Below are positions 1 to 12,200 of a DNA stretch of 64,000 nucleotides, piece after piece. Location: contig BSQZ01000103.1 in the NCBI GenBank assembly GCA_033239005.1, positions 186,001 to 250,000 on the forward strand, in the 5' to 3' direction. The position numbers and the translations under genes are program-made. Origin of the DNA: Lamellibrachia satsuma (lineage: Eukaryota > Annelida > Polychaeta > Sabellida > Siboglinidae). The notes under the pieces are model-generated. The model did not search any database. It was given only the letters and a program-made list of their open reading frames with translations, and was not told where the DNA came from. The first letter of the stretch is position 1. Each line of letters starts with the position of its first letter.

Positions 1-700
1 TCATAAGTTATGTGGGATAAACTCAAGGTTGCAAAGAATTCCCCTGGCTAGGAAGTGACATTGTTAGTTATGTGGGATAAACCTTAACAAAAAACAGGGT
101 GGACAATTCCCTGGCTTTATGCCAGAGTTTATGGAGATAGCTTTGGTCATAGATGGATTCTTATTAAATTGAGTCTCGAGGGAAAGCTGAGAGATTGTAT
201 CTATAATCTGTACATAAACAAAATATATTGAATGAAATCCCTTCTTAGGATTTGCTACATTAGTCTAGCTGTTCTGTTGCTCTACATCTGCCAGTCAAGT
301 CAGGTTCTGTAATTAGGAATGTAAGTAGTTCCATCTCCTGTCTGCAGTTAATGTTGAATTTTATGGTCACATTTTCTTACAAACATTAAAAGCGTTAAAC
401 TGAGTAACATTTTCATTGTAACACAAAAAAAAAATGATAATAATTCTAAAACTTCTTGACATCCACTGGTACTATATTACCAATGCATCCCTATGCATCT
501 TCAAATCCGCTTCATAATGCTGCATCTCACTGTCAATGCCCAAAGATCCCACATTTCAAACATTCCAATCTTGCTGGCTGAATATACAGTTACTTCTTGG
601 CAAATAAAATTGCTGAAATCGACTAACTTGCTAATTTTTACCCACTTCTTTCTGAAAGTGTAACTGCAGTCTGACCCCTCCTAGCTGTCCATGTTTCTGC
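1..700. other. non-coding, no gene seen
   Basis: AT-rich sequence without a supportable coding exon. A short phrase containing gttatgtgggataaac occurs twice (about 8-23 and 67-82). It may be intergenic or part of a 5' UTR intron of the PEAK1-family gene further right; the sequence does not decide. Confidence 0.5.
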
Positions 701-872
701 CAGGCCTCCTGGTAATGTGGGGGGCTTCTGTCAGGCCTCCTGGTAATATGGGGGGCTTCTGTCAGGCCTCCTGGTAATATGGGGGGGCTTCTGTCAGGCC
801 TCCTGGTAATATGGGGGGCTTCTGCCAGGCCTCCTGGTAATGTGGGGGGCTTCTGTCAGGCCTCCTGGTAAT
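701..872. repeat. 31-bp tandem repeat, about 6 copies
   Basis: The core caggcctcctggtaat starts at 701, 732, 763, 795, 826 and 857, so the period is 31 bp with one 32-bp unit. Units differ by single bases (gt/at in the spacer, length of a G run). The apparent minus-strand ORF through it is repeat-driven and not a gene. Confidence 0.9.
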
Positions 873-1344
873 GCATCTGTGTAATTAGCTTTTAACAGTG
901 AATCCTGGGGCAGTGTTATGGTATTAAGCTCAGGAAATTGATCTAGTTGTTGTTGTATGAAGCTATTTGGGAGAGAGCCCATGGAGGGTGTGTGTCTGTT
1001 GACTGCCCTCCCCCAGAATTTGTGGGCACAGATGAATATCTAGGCAGGTTCTTTTATGCAGTAAACCTCAGGAACAGGGAGAATTACATTTTTAGGTAAG
1101 TTTCCCGTATGAACCCTGTTTCCACAATTCATACCGGTTTGAGTTTTGTACTTCAAATAAAATATACATAAGGTGAGCAGCTGTCCATGCACCAACCTCA
1201 CCTGTGTGAGTTGATTGGGGAGACTACACTGCATAGTGTCAGTGCTGGTACATGAATGATACAGTAGAGGGGCATCAAGTTTGGTATGATGACACACTTG
1301 TTGAGAATGATTAACAAATAACTAACAAACTAAATTTCTTTATC
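873..1344. other. non-coding, no gene seen
   Basis: No coding exon or RNA gene recognised. Short ORFs here lack any protein-family motif. Confidence 0.4.
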
Positions 1345-1700
1345 TCATTGGAAAATTACATCACCTGCTGTAGAATTTTCATCAAATCCTACAATTTACT
1401 TTCTCGAGAAAATCAACATAGGAGATGTTCCCAGTCTGGCATTAATATAAGCAACAAGATTTTATCTACATATGCAGGGCATCTTTCCATCGCTGACAGG
1501 TCCGTATTCTGCTAACCAGCAACTAGAAATGTAATCCAGTGCACAGAAGAAGTGTCGTAGTCTGCAAATGTGTCCTTTTCCATTTTCAGAAAAAAAATTC
1601 AAGGTGCAAAAAGTCCTTGAAGTGGTACCGTCTCAAAATTACTGTCACTTAAATCGTATGCCTTGGACTAGGATGTGAAATAATGATTTATCCCCATTTC
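1345..1700. repeat. dispersed repeat family R, copy 1
   Basis: This stretch resembles 29995-30325 along its length. Shared landmarks, in order, are atcacctgc, ctttctcgagaaaatcaaca (diverged to ccttttcgagaaaaccaaca in the other copy), gtcgtagtctgca/ca, taccgtctcaaaat and a final tatcccca-type end. Partial copies are near 7520-7625 and 7975-8110. No coding capacity is evident; it is an unclassified interspersed element. Confidence 0.55.
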
Positions 1701-4279
1701 AGTCATCTGCAGATGATTCAATAGTATGTATTCCAGAAAACTGTCCTTACACTTGTCTACCTCCAGTTTCAACCAATTGAATATTAATTAACTCAGTCCA
1801 TTGTTTTTAACTTTACTTACATTTAAAAATTATTCAATACACCCTGTATTGCAAAATAAGTGGATAAAAAGATGTGACATCGAAGTCCACTGAGCAAGTG
1901 GTGATATGAAGTCATTAAAATAAAATATGGCTCACTGTTTGCAAACCTTTCTGATTTATTTTTGTTTGCTGGAAACATTTCAGACATGTAGCATTTTCAT
2001 AACTGCAGACTGTAGTGACTCACTCCAGAGCCAAAGACATGGCTGCCAACCTATAGTTTTGGGTAGGGTCCAGACAGACTGTGTAATTGGTTCACTAATG
2101 ACAGAGATGCAAGCCAAAAAACTGGTCCCAGAGCTAGTGTGAATGACCTCTCTGTGGAGCTGTGCTGGCTGCTCCATGTGTTACATAATTTACTGTGTCT
2201 GGGGATCCAAGCAGTTCATTGCACTTTCTAGAAGAAATAACACCTGGTAATATGTTGTGGGATTTTTATGTCTATGTGGATAAAGTACTAGCAGGAAGAT
2301 GGACAATTGTTAGTCTTTTATGAGTGAACTTTGATTGCTTTCAAACAGCCCACTCATCTACGAACAAACAAACACCCCACTCACCTATGAACAAACAAAC
2401 ACCCCACTCACCTATGAACAAAGCTGAATCTACGGCTGCACCGTCAGTCAGTTAAAAGTTATTGAAATCTCAACATATATGCAATATATAGCATTAGAAT
2501 AGAGATTTTTATTAATGTTGGCTGTACATTTAGAAGTAAACATTCTATTGTTTTGGATTTAGTAATTATAACACCAAAAATGTTACCAAAATATAATTAT
2601 GGGACCCAACTATGTCGCATTACCAGCACCATTGGCAGAATTCCAATAGACCTATATTTCTAATGTGTAAACAAACCGTAATATATATTTAGACATATCC
2701 AATGCTTTGATGTCTCACATCTTTCAACTTTGTCATTGTGTTTACAATAGTGCAATATTTTATAATGAATTTAACATTATATTATATTATAAAGCAAGAT
2801 GTCAAGATAACTACTTGTTGGTTTCATATTTTTGCTGTCAAATATTCGTCAGGTATGATGAGGCAAATTTGTTTGGTTGACATCCGTATTTGTTACTTTA
2901 AATTCTGTATAAAGCCATATAAATCCATATTGCATAATTTTTTATTGTTATGTCACACTATGGCGTTCCTATTCTGATCCAGTGTATCTATCGGAATTAC
3001 AAAATATACCTACATCAAATAAAATCTGTTAGCTAAGTTTCACTGGAAATCAGTCTGGCATCGAAAGTATTTGTGCTTCGACCGCTGTTTGTCATTCAGT
3101 TTTATACTTGTGATGAACACAAGAAATTATGTACTTTATCGTGATTTTTCACTTGAAATAAAACCTGTATTAAAACAGGATACAGCAGTATCCGTCCAAA
3201 AATCCTTACTGCATAGAGGAAATCCATGCAAAGTTATATTTCTGGCATCAGTACCACAGTGATGAGTATTCATCTGATAACTAAGTAGAACCAGCAGTAT
3301 TTAGTGGCTCAAGAGGATGTCATTAATTGAGTTGACAGACAGATTGCCCACCCAGATGCTAAGGAGGTTGAGTCAGAGGTCAACCTAACACTCTGTCTAG
3401 CTGTGGGGTGGGGTGGGGTTCATTATGTAAATCCCAGAGACTGTCTGGAGACTGACAAGGTATGGTGTGGATTTGTGTGTATGTGTGTGTGTGTGCTTGT
3501 GCATCAATACAGGGTGGATCACTATCTTACTTCAGGGTCTATGATTATATGAATGAAGTGCTGGAGATTTAGAGACAGTACCCCCTTTCGGCAATTTTTT
3601 GTTCCCTGTTAAATTATTTTTTTAACAAAAATATGGCCACATTTGAGAATCACACCACTTACACCATTTACTGGATGGCTGGCAACATATACATGTGACT
3701 AGGATCTCTTGCCCATGAAGACATGATGTTGTTGTTTGTGATGCCATTTGATGGGGAGCATCTTGTATGTTGATTTTTTGCAGAACAAAATGACAGAATT
3801 TTACCATTTTTTTCCAACAGGTTGAAGAAAGAATAAATTTTAATGCTGTTGATTTTCAGAAGATTCAAAATACAAATTTGCGAGTAGCATTAAAATCTGT
3901 TAACACCGTTGTTGCCAGTGGGAAAATAAATAGTGATCTGTCCCCAGTATGTTTGATACAAGCATGTCTCTAGTCTAGTGCTAAGATGTTGATGTTTTGA
4001 AATGGATCAACAACTTGTTGTCATGGCTTCTCTGCTTCCCAAATATTCTGTAATTTTTCAAGTTCTTCTTTTACCTGGTATGAGTCAACCCTCTCTATAA
4101 GGCTTAGACTTGGTGTGTGTGTGCACACATGCTACAGTGCTGTAAGAGAAAAGTAATAAAATATCTTGGAGAAATGATGATTGTGTGCATGTAGAACTGC
4201 AACTTAAGGGGGAAAGGTTTATAGCATGAGAGCTGCAATATGAATTAATGTTGCAAGTTGGAGATCCTCTGTAAGATTT
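1701..4279. other. non-coding, AT-rich, no gene seen
   Basis: No coding exon recognised. It contains a small tandem repeat at about 2352-2420 (three units around caccccactcacctatgaac) and a GT-rich patch near 3473-3496. The remainder looks like ordinary intergenic or intronic sequence. Confidence 0.45.
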
Positions 4280-5382
4280 CCAAACATAGCATAACTGACT
4301 GGATAGAACAATGGCTGACTGACAGAAGACAACGAGTTGTAGTAGATGGAGAAGTTTCAAATTGGAAATCGGTTTTGAGTGGGGTACCTCAAGGATCAGT
4401 ATTAGGTCCTATATTATTCTTAATATATATCAATGACTTGGACGACAGTATAACAAGTAACGTACTGAAATTTGCGGATGACACAAAACTGTTTAGAAAG
4501 GTTAATACTGATGGTGATAAAAAACATTTACAAAACGATCTAGACAGATTAGTGAAATGGTCTGAGAAATGGCAGATGCTGTTCAATTTTGGGAAATGTA
4601 AATGCCTACATACAGGACATGGGAACTTGAATGTAAACTATAAAATGGGAGATACTGTTCTGGGTACTACTGTAAAAGAAAAGGACTTAGGAGTTACAAT
4701 AAGCGCTGATATGAAAGTTTCAGAGCAGTGTGGTATTGCAGCTTCAAAGGGTAATCAAATTTTTGGATTGATTAGAAGAAACATAACATACAAGGGAAAA
4801 AAGTTAATTATACCTCTTTATAAAGCAATAGTTAGACCTCATTTAGAATACTGTATACAAGCATGGAGACCATATCGTAAGAAGGATATAGATACGCTTG
4901 AGCGCATACAAAGGAGAGCAACTATAATGATTCCAGAACTTAGAGACCTTAGTTATGAAGAACGCCTGAAAGAATGTGGTTTAACAACTCTAGAGACAAG
5001 GAGGTTAAGAGGAGATCAGATTGAAGTTTTTAAGATATTGAATGGGTATGAAAATATTGATAGAAATATGTTTTTATCACTCAAGAAGGATAGCAGAACT
5101 AGAGGACATGAGGTAAAATTAGTAAAGGATCAATGTAGATTGGACATCAGGAAGCACTCGTTCTCACAGAGGACAATAAATGAATGGAACAAATTGTCTA
5201 CAGATTGTGTAACTGCTAGCAGCGTGAATATGTTTAAAAACAAGGTTGACACATATATCAGGAGGGCGGGTTATAAGTAGGTGAACATTGTTGGACTCTC
5301 GATAAGCCAATGGCTTCCTTGTCCACTTGCCATCTGGGCCTTTGGCTTGGATGGCAAATCTTGTTAAATCTTGTTAAACATG
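4280..5382 (+). mobile_element. LINE-A copy 1: 5'-truncated non-LTR retrotransposon, RT C-terminal half
   Basis: An open frame (4258-5280, about 340 aa) encodes the second half of a non-LTR reverse transcriptase. It has the [14 protein letters not shown] block, then LIYINDL, then the catalytic FADD box near 4471, then FGKCKCLHTGH, HLEYCIQAW and a C-terminal WNKLSTDCV / NMFKNKVDTYIRRAGYK end. Endonuclease and the first RT blocks are missing, so it is 5'-truncated, as is usual for LINEs. The 3' UTR (5281-5382) carries the family signature ggactctcgataagccaatg and ends in a short tandem of cttgttaaat. It is the most intact member of a family with at least seven more fragments in this window. The clade (CR1/Jockey-like) was judged by eye. 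Confidence 0.9.
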
Positions 5383-6011
5383 ACGCTGTAGCTGTGTTGG
5401 CTGGCAGGTTGTTCCAGTTGGCTATTATATGGTGTAAGAAGCTGAACTGGATGAATTTTTTAGTGAATAGTGATTACGTTTCAAAAAATGTCACTCTTGC
5501 ACATAGCCATTCATGTCTTTATCCCCACAGATTTCTTCCCATCACAAAGAGGTTATCCTAGTATTTAGCACAATCCAGCTGCGCCCTTTGTACAATACCA
5601 TGTGCACTGTGCAGTTGTGCAGTATAAAACCCTCACAGGGTGTATATATGTATACGGATAATACCGGTATATATGGAAGATATGTTAGCATTCTATAGAA
5701 ACCAGTTTTTACTTGGAATGTTTAGAAACATTTGTGATTTCTTGGAAGAAATTGCTTATCAAAGTATGACCTAGAAATCTTTGAGGTTTATCTAGACTAG
5801 ACTTCGACTGCATCAATCAGCATAAAAAAGTTAACTAAGCCATTTGGTGAGAGAAATTCTATGTGAAATCGAAGTGCTGTGAGTAGCTACTTAGTAGCCA
5901 TGTTCTCCCGTAATCTGATTTCTTAAGGCCTAGTAAATATTTAATAACTATAATTATGAAACTAATGGCATTGAAATTACTTATTAGTTGTAATGTAATT
6001 TTGATGTCATG
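5383..6011. other. non-coding, no gene seen
   Basis: No exon, RNA gene or clear repeat recognised between the LINE-A tail and the tRNA-like sequence. Confidence 0.4.
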
Positions 6012-6115
6012 GGGAACAATAGCACAGTGGTAGAGCATCAGACTTGGGCAGTTTTTTAGTCTACACTGACAAAGTTCAATTAAATAGCTGTAATGTTCGA
6101 ATCTACTTGCCATTT
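6012..6115 (+). repeat. tRNA-like sequence, probably SINE head or decayed tRNA
   Basis: A-box-like tagcacagtggtagagca starts near 6020, and a B-box-like tgttcgaatct lies near 6091. Between them agacttg resembles an anticodon arm, but the spacing is about 30 nt too long and no clean cloverleaf forms. This fits a tRNA-derived SINE head or an interrupted tRNA pseudogene, not a working tRNA. Confidence 0.45.
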
Positions 6116-7519
6116 CCAAACTTGAGCAATTGTATGATTCAAGTAAATAATGAAACTGTTTTTACAGTTTTTAGACGTGCTCTATGGGTCTACATTTGTG
6201 GAAAAGCTTTCACTATAATATTAAAACTATGAAACAATAACACAGTTACGTTAATATGGGAGGCATCCATCATGAATTTTATTTATGTATAGTTTGTTTA
6301 CACATTGGAAATATGTGTCTGTGCAAATTCCGCCATTATCATTTGGTATTGCTCAAGGTTTCGATGCATAATTAATAGTAGTCTCCTAGTAATAGTTGGG
6401 GTAAAATGGCTTCAGCTATTCTAGTATGCATTTTGAAGACTTGTAGAATTAACATTGCTTAATTAATTTTTTTACTACACACGTGGACCAAACAATGGAG
6501 CAGCTGTCAACTAGGTTGTCTGTTTGATTACAATTTAATTTTAAAGGAATGGATCAGGTGTGGTTTGACATGCCTGACACGTACTTCCATGAACACTGCA
6601 ATGAATTATGCATCATTGTGTCATGTGCTGGGCATGCTATGAGCAACATGTTCAAAGTTTGTTGTTCGTCTCCAGGCTATTCCACGGCCCTTCTGTTTGT
6701 AATTCTGAGGGTGAATATCAGTATTGCCTTCAAATAATAAAATAAATTTCATATATAGGGCCCCATCCAAATAATTGTTCTGGGGTGCTATACAGTGTAA
6801 TATACATTATATCATCATAAAAAAGAACGCACATTTAAACTACTAATGTGCAAAAATCTGCAATTATTATAAGTAAAATGTCTTGTCTAGATGTAAATGG
6901 TAAAAATTACTAAACATGCGTAAAAGCTAAAAAAAATTATTTATATAGTAATAAATTAATAATATATATATAAATATATAATTAATTAAGATCACAGTGG
7001 ATAAAATAGCCTTTCATTCTGTATGATCCTATAGTAGTTCAGCCTTGTGTGCGTGTATCCATACATGTGTGCCCATGCGTGGACATGTTTGTTACATCAT
7101 TTGACACACAGTGAATGGCTCAGATGAGTTTGGTTTGGAACAGTAAGATTTCTAGCTCACAGCCAGCGACTCACTTAATACATGAATGGTGAAAGCCGTA
7201 GACAGAACAATGGCGCCACACAGTGGACAGAACCACATACAGCTGTATACACGGCATCGCTTGTACATTTTTCTTTGTACTTCAGTAATATGCAATAACT
7301 GCAGTGTGTTAGCTATAACTAATCATGAAAGAACCTGGACAATGACTACCAAATCCTACCATTTTTTAAAACTAACCGACAGGATTCTGTCTTCATACAT
7401 GGTGAGATCCTCCTTGTGCATCAGCTGCCCACCAGAGACTAGAGATTTAAACCTGTCTGCAGTGAAGGGTCCCAGACGGCAAATCTGCACTCTTCCCTGT
7501 TGGTAAATTTTTTTAAAAT
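6116..7519. other. non-coding, AT-rich, no gene seen
   Basis: Contains an AT-rich block around 6930-6990 with TA runs. No coding exon recognised on either strand. Confidence 0.4.
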
Positions 7520-8110
7520 TTAGAGTGCAAAATATCAAACCATTGAGAGATGACTGTCTCATAATCGCTAGCACTTTATTTATGTGACATGAACCTGAAG
7601 TAAAATAATGATCTTTCCCCAGCCAGCTGCACTGCGCTCTGCTGAACAATTAGTTGTTTGGTCACAGTCAGGGTTTCACTTCTGTTTCATGAGCTTGAAT
7701 TAACTGAAGTGAATAATAAGCTCAGTCGTACATTGTCCACAACACTATAATAGACCAGGTGCCCATTCTAAACCTGTATCAAAGAAAGTGTCCTTATGGG
7801 CATAGTTCACTATTTCGTTTCCATTAGTAACACATGTTAATCATTAAGTGTCAGTGCTGTATATAAATTTTGTAGTTTGAATTTTTCTGAACATCAAATA
7901 TGTTAATATTTATCTTTTGTCAATCTACTAAAAAAACATTCTGCAAACGTAATTTTTCTCCAGAAAGAAATCAACCATACCATATCCCTCTTCAAAAAAC
8001 ATTTTATTTCAGGGAGCAAAAATCACCTAAATCTGCACGTTCTCAAAATCACTTGCACATTATTCACCAACCATGAACCTGGAGGTAAAATTGTGATCTT
8101 AGTCCCTATG
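7520..8110. repeat. dispersed repeat family R, two partial copies
   Basis: Around 7580-7625 (gacatgaacctgaagtaaaa) and 8055-8105 (accatgaacctggaggtaaaa followed by attgtgatcttagtcc) the sequence repeats itself and resembles the right end of the family-R copy at 1345-1700. The copies are diverged and non-coding. Confidence 0.4.
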
Positions 8111-8549
8111 GCATGTGACTTCTCATTAGAGAGAAGAAATTAGAAACAGTGAGAACCACAATGTTTTACACATATAATCATTATTCAATAAATTCAGGCA
8201 TCACACCAAATTACTGTGATAAAAAGGAATTTTTTTACATAAATTAAAATAGCTTTTCAACATAATTTGAATGAATCAGGTTCATTTATGTTCATATCTG
8301 TAGTGTTGATAGTTGTTAGTAATATGTGCTGTTGGTTTAATAGAAAAGTTGGTAGTTTTGCTGAAATCTTCAAAAGAATTGACTTTGATTGTTAGATGTA
8401 ATAATTTGTGAACTTTATGTCAAAGAACATAGACCCGGACTGCTTCTGCAATTTTTTTCTCATACCTGGTCAAAAACAGTTTAATTTCACCAAAACGAAA
8501 TAACAAATGTGTACAAATGAGCTAGCTTTTTTGTTTGTTTATTTTGTTG

Positions 8550-8712
8550 CAAGATGATTCTAAAACAAGATGATTATAAAACAAGATGGTTCTAAAACAA
8601 GATGATTCTAAAACAAGACATGTGAACAATTAGAATTGAGGAGGAACCTTAAAGCTACAGTCCAGTTGTGGTTGAGATCAGTTGTGGTTGAGATCAGTTG
8701 TGGTTGAGATTA
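8550..8712. repeat. two short tandem arrays
   Basis: A 16-bp unit aagatgattctaaaac is repeated about four times at 8552-8616. A 16-bp unit ggttgagatcagttgt is repeated about three times at 8670-8712. Confidence 0.85.
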
Positions 8713-8720
8713 CTGCAAAG

Positions 8721-11614
8721 AATGAGAACCAGTGTGACTTCTTTAATTAAGATGAAGCCAGTCAGTTTGATGATAATGTGTCAGTGGAGCAGAAGGAAGG
8801 CTTGTCAGGTCTCAGTACAGGCTAAGTGCATCATGAATTATTGAAGATTTGTTTGTTCAGTCCGTGGCTGAGTTGTTAAATGGATAGCATTGAGATTTTT
8901 TTAGGAAAAAGGCTGTAATGCACATGTATTATTTATGATGAAAATAATTACAGTGCAGGCCAAGTATAATCAGCATCCAGAAATAAGTGGCATTATCTAT
9001 AAGTAGCCACTGTGTAGATTATGGATTTTGTATCAATATTAATCACAGATTTCTTAATACCATATCATCACTGCTGGGAGCACCCAACATCACTAGCTGT
9101 TTAGGGGCCTTCTCCATTGAGTACCCTGGTATATGTTCAAGTAAACTCCCAGGACGTGTGCTCCATCCATCAAGTCCTTGTTTTTAGTAGACACAGATCA
9201 ATGAAAATGGGAGATTTTTTAATCCAGCAGCAATTTATCGGTCTTAGTAACACGAAACGTTTGGGTAGGAAGTGGTTATATAGCCATTGGAGAGTGGGCG
9301 CACAAAATGTTGGGGATAAAAATCATTACTTAATTTGACATCGGCAAAACGTCTCAAGTTGTTAACATTTGTCTTCTTTCTATCTAGTCAGAATTTTTTA
9401 TAAAATAATGTTATATCATATTCAGTATGTTGTGTGTGTGTGTGCGTGCGCGCGTACGAGTGCATGTGCGTACATTAATAATAGTGGCTCACACACTGTA
9501 AACACAGTCAATAGCAATTGCTAGGCAAAGGTATTATTTAATTGTTTCATGGTTTTGTGTAAGCAAAAGTTCAGTTAAACCATTAACCATTCAGCCACTT
9601 CCCAAAACCATTGTGTCACTTCCCATAGTTTCTGTATTTACACAACAGCTCCAAAACAAGTAGTTTTAACAAGATTACTGACAAAATCAACAACCCCAGA
9701 TGTCATGTCGAGAAGGATGCCAGTGCCTCATCAAGAGCTGTAGAGTTTGTTTTAGTTTTCCATTAGGTGCCTGCATACCCCCTCTGCTGCACTGTGTGTG
9801 ACCTGCACCTGGAAGATGTTAAGGCTTAGTACCCCTACCCCTCCACAAGTGGCACTAATGATCCTTTTGCCAACACTCCCTGGCTGGCTGTTCCATTCAT
9901 TGTTCTGCCCCACTTTTTTATTAGAAAATAGTCACATATCTGGTGTGCGCATATTTGTTATCAGAGGGACACTGTGAAAAGCATCTTTTATTTGTGAATC
10001 GTGATTTACAGGCTCAATAGATAACGTTAATAAAGTGTCATTAATTTCCAATGAGGCACCATTGATAACCCACATACATCACAAAATGTGCATCAAAAAA
10101 TAATAGTAATATATATTTTTTTGCATTTTGCGCATGTAAGACTACAACTTTACTTTCCATTCAGTGTGTGAAAGTTAAATGGGGCTTCAAATGATTAACT
10201 CACATTGGGGGCTACTGGCATAATGCCTTTTCAGCATAGTATGGATTAGTGAAGTTGCTGGGAGTTAGTCTCATCACAGACATAATAATTATGGTTTGAC
10301 TGTTACCGTCAGATGGCATCACTGGTTGGTTAATTTATTTCAGCAATATGGCCTATATTTACATGTGCAATTAATGTTACATAATGTGTGTTTTGGATAA
10401 CGAAAATAACTTTGTAATAATTTTATACAGAATAAGGGGTATCCTGAAATAAAAAAGTTTACTCTTGTGGGATTTGAACATGCGACCAAAACACTAAACA
10501 TTATTTCCATTCTATTGTGTATTAATATAATCAATGTTTAAAGTTGGTTTGAATGCTTCGTATTAACTGAAAAAGTTTACTCTTATTTGTTAGTTAACTC
10601 AGTCAGAGTCAGTTTCACTGGTTACTCAGATTCCAGGTAACCATATAACATTATAAAATTATCAAATAAGTTTATGGTTACTGCCAACTGATGGTAAAGT
10701 CTTTAAGACATAATTTAAGAGTGGTAAAGTCCATAAGATAGAAAAGAGTTTCTAACAACATAGTTTTCAGTAGGGAAATCATCTGACCTTTTCCCTGTTT
10801 TCACTTCGACAGCAGCCAAAAGTGTAGTCAATGTGTGACGTGAATAGAAATAACAGTAGTGATGCCCAATAGCATTGTATTTTACCTACCAACCTTCCTG
10901 CTGTCCAGACCCCCCCCCCGGATACCCCCTGTACATGTCTACAGGTGTATTGATGTTTCCAGGACACTGCTGTGAAGAGATGACTCCCCATAGTTGTCCT
11001 TCTTGGTGAGGTTCAAGGCTTGTAAACAGATGATACTTGGTGGCAGCCAACAAGTGCAGTGAAAGGTAAGTGCACTGACGAAAACTCAGTATTTCATTAC
11101 GGATGTTTTTCTGTAACATGTGAAAAGCAGCATTTCCTAATGTTGCATGGAGCATTTACAAACTTGTGTTACTGTTAGTGTTCAGATTGTATCTCTCTAA
11201 AAATGCACTATTTAACATACAGTACACTTGAAAAAAAATTTGGTCATGGAAAAATGTCAAGGAATCTGTTCTTATAAGCATGCACCAAAATTGGTTAACA
11301 ATAAGGTAACTGTTTAACACTAGTGTCATTTGGTGAGTAGTGTAAAACAACTAACAAGTGGTGCCAACTGTTTGACACCAGGTGGCAACACTTTAATTGT
11401 CAAATTATAATAATTATGGATCTTGCTGATTGAAAAAGGGGTGTATGCTAATTAAAGGGGGGTGAACTGCTGGGAGATCCAGACAGGACCCACAGATAGG
11501 ATCTGCAGATTTGTGAAATATGCTATAGCAATAGCAATAACACCAAATGGCAGTCTCCAGTATAAGATTAGACAGGATGTAAATATAAACTTGAGCATGT
11601 GAGCTGCACAAAAA
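8721..11614. other. non-coding, no gene seen
   Basis: No supportable coding exon. A GT-rich patch lies at about 9427-9470. A good 5' splice-site match (gaaag/gtaagt) at 11065/11066 could end a 5' UTR exon of the downstream PEAK1-family gene, but nothing else supports it. Confidence 0.4.
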
Positions 11615-11700
11615 ACATAATAATAATAAAAATACAGAATTTATATAGCACCATATTCAGTGAGTGCTCTATGGCACTTTTCACCATGCTATTTTTCTAA
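11615..11700 (-). repeat. SINE/LINE 3' tail fragment
   Basis: Read on the minus strand, this has a gtgctatataaattctgta stretch followed by a TTATTATTAT-type simple tail. It matches the end of the SINE at 32038-32368 and of the fragment at 62890-62985 (both with a GCGCTATATAAA-like end). Only the tail is recognisable. Confidence 0.5.
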
Positions 11701-12045
11701 CAGGGAAACGTTAAGAAAACTTATAATATATATGAATATTTATAAATAGCCCAATAAATGTAAGATACTATATAAACTGCTCGCCATAGAACATATATAC
11801 ATGATAAAACAACCATACAAATTATGCATAATTAAAAAGGCTCTGTCAACAAATAGTGTTCCTGACTGTATAAAAATGTATTAACAGATCGCGTAAAAGC
11901 AGTAATGCATGTAGGGCCTGTGGCTACTAGCTGCTAAATTACTGTTAACAGCAAAATTGTTGGTTGTAAATGCAGTTATGCAGTTTTACGATCTGTTGAG
12001 GTATCCTTGCCTAACAGCTAAATTAGGGTAATTCTCTCTCCTGCA
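11701..12045. other. non-coding, presumed 5' UTR intron of PEAK1-family gene
   Basis: AT-rich sequence ending in the polypyrimidine-AG stretch ttctctctcctgcag (to about 12046). This is a good 3' splice site just before the start-codon exon of the pseudokinase gene. Confidence 0.4.
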
Positions 12046-12046
12046 G

Positions 12047-12200
<154 letters not shown>

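Noticed and set aside
11041..11066. 5' UTR exon ending at a gtaagt donor
   Set aside because: A single donor match without start-site or transcript evidence.
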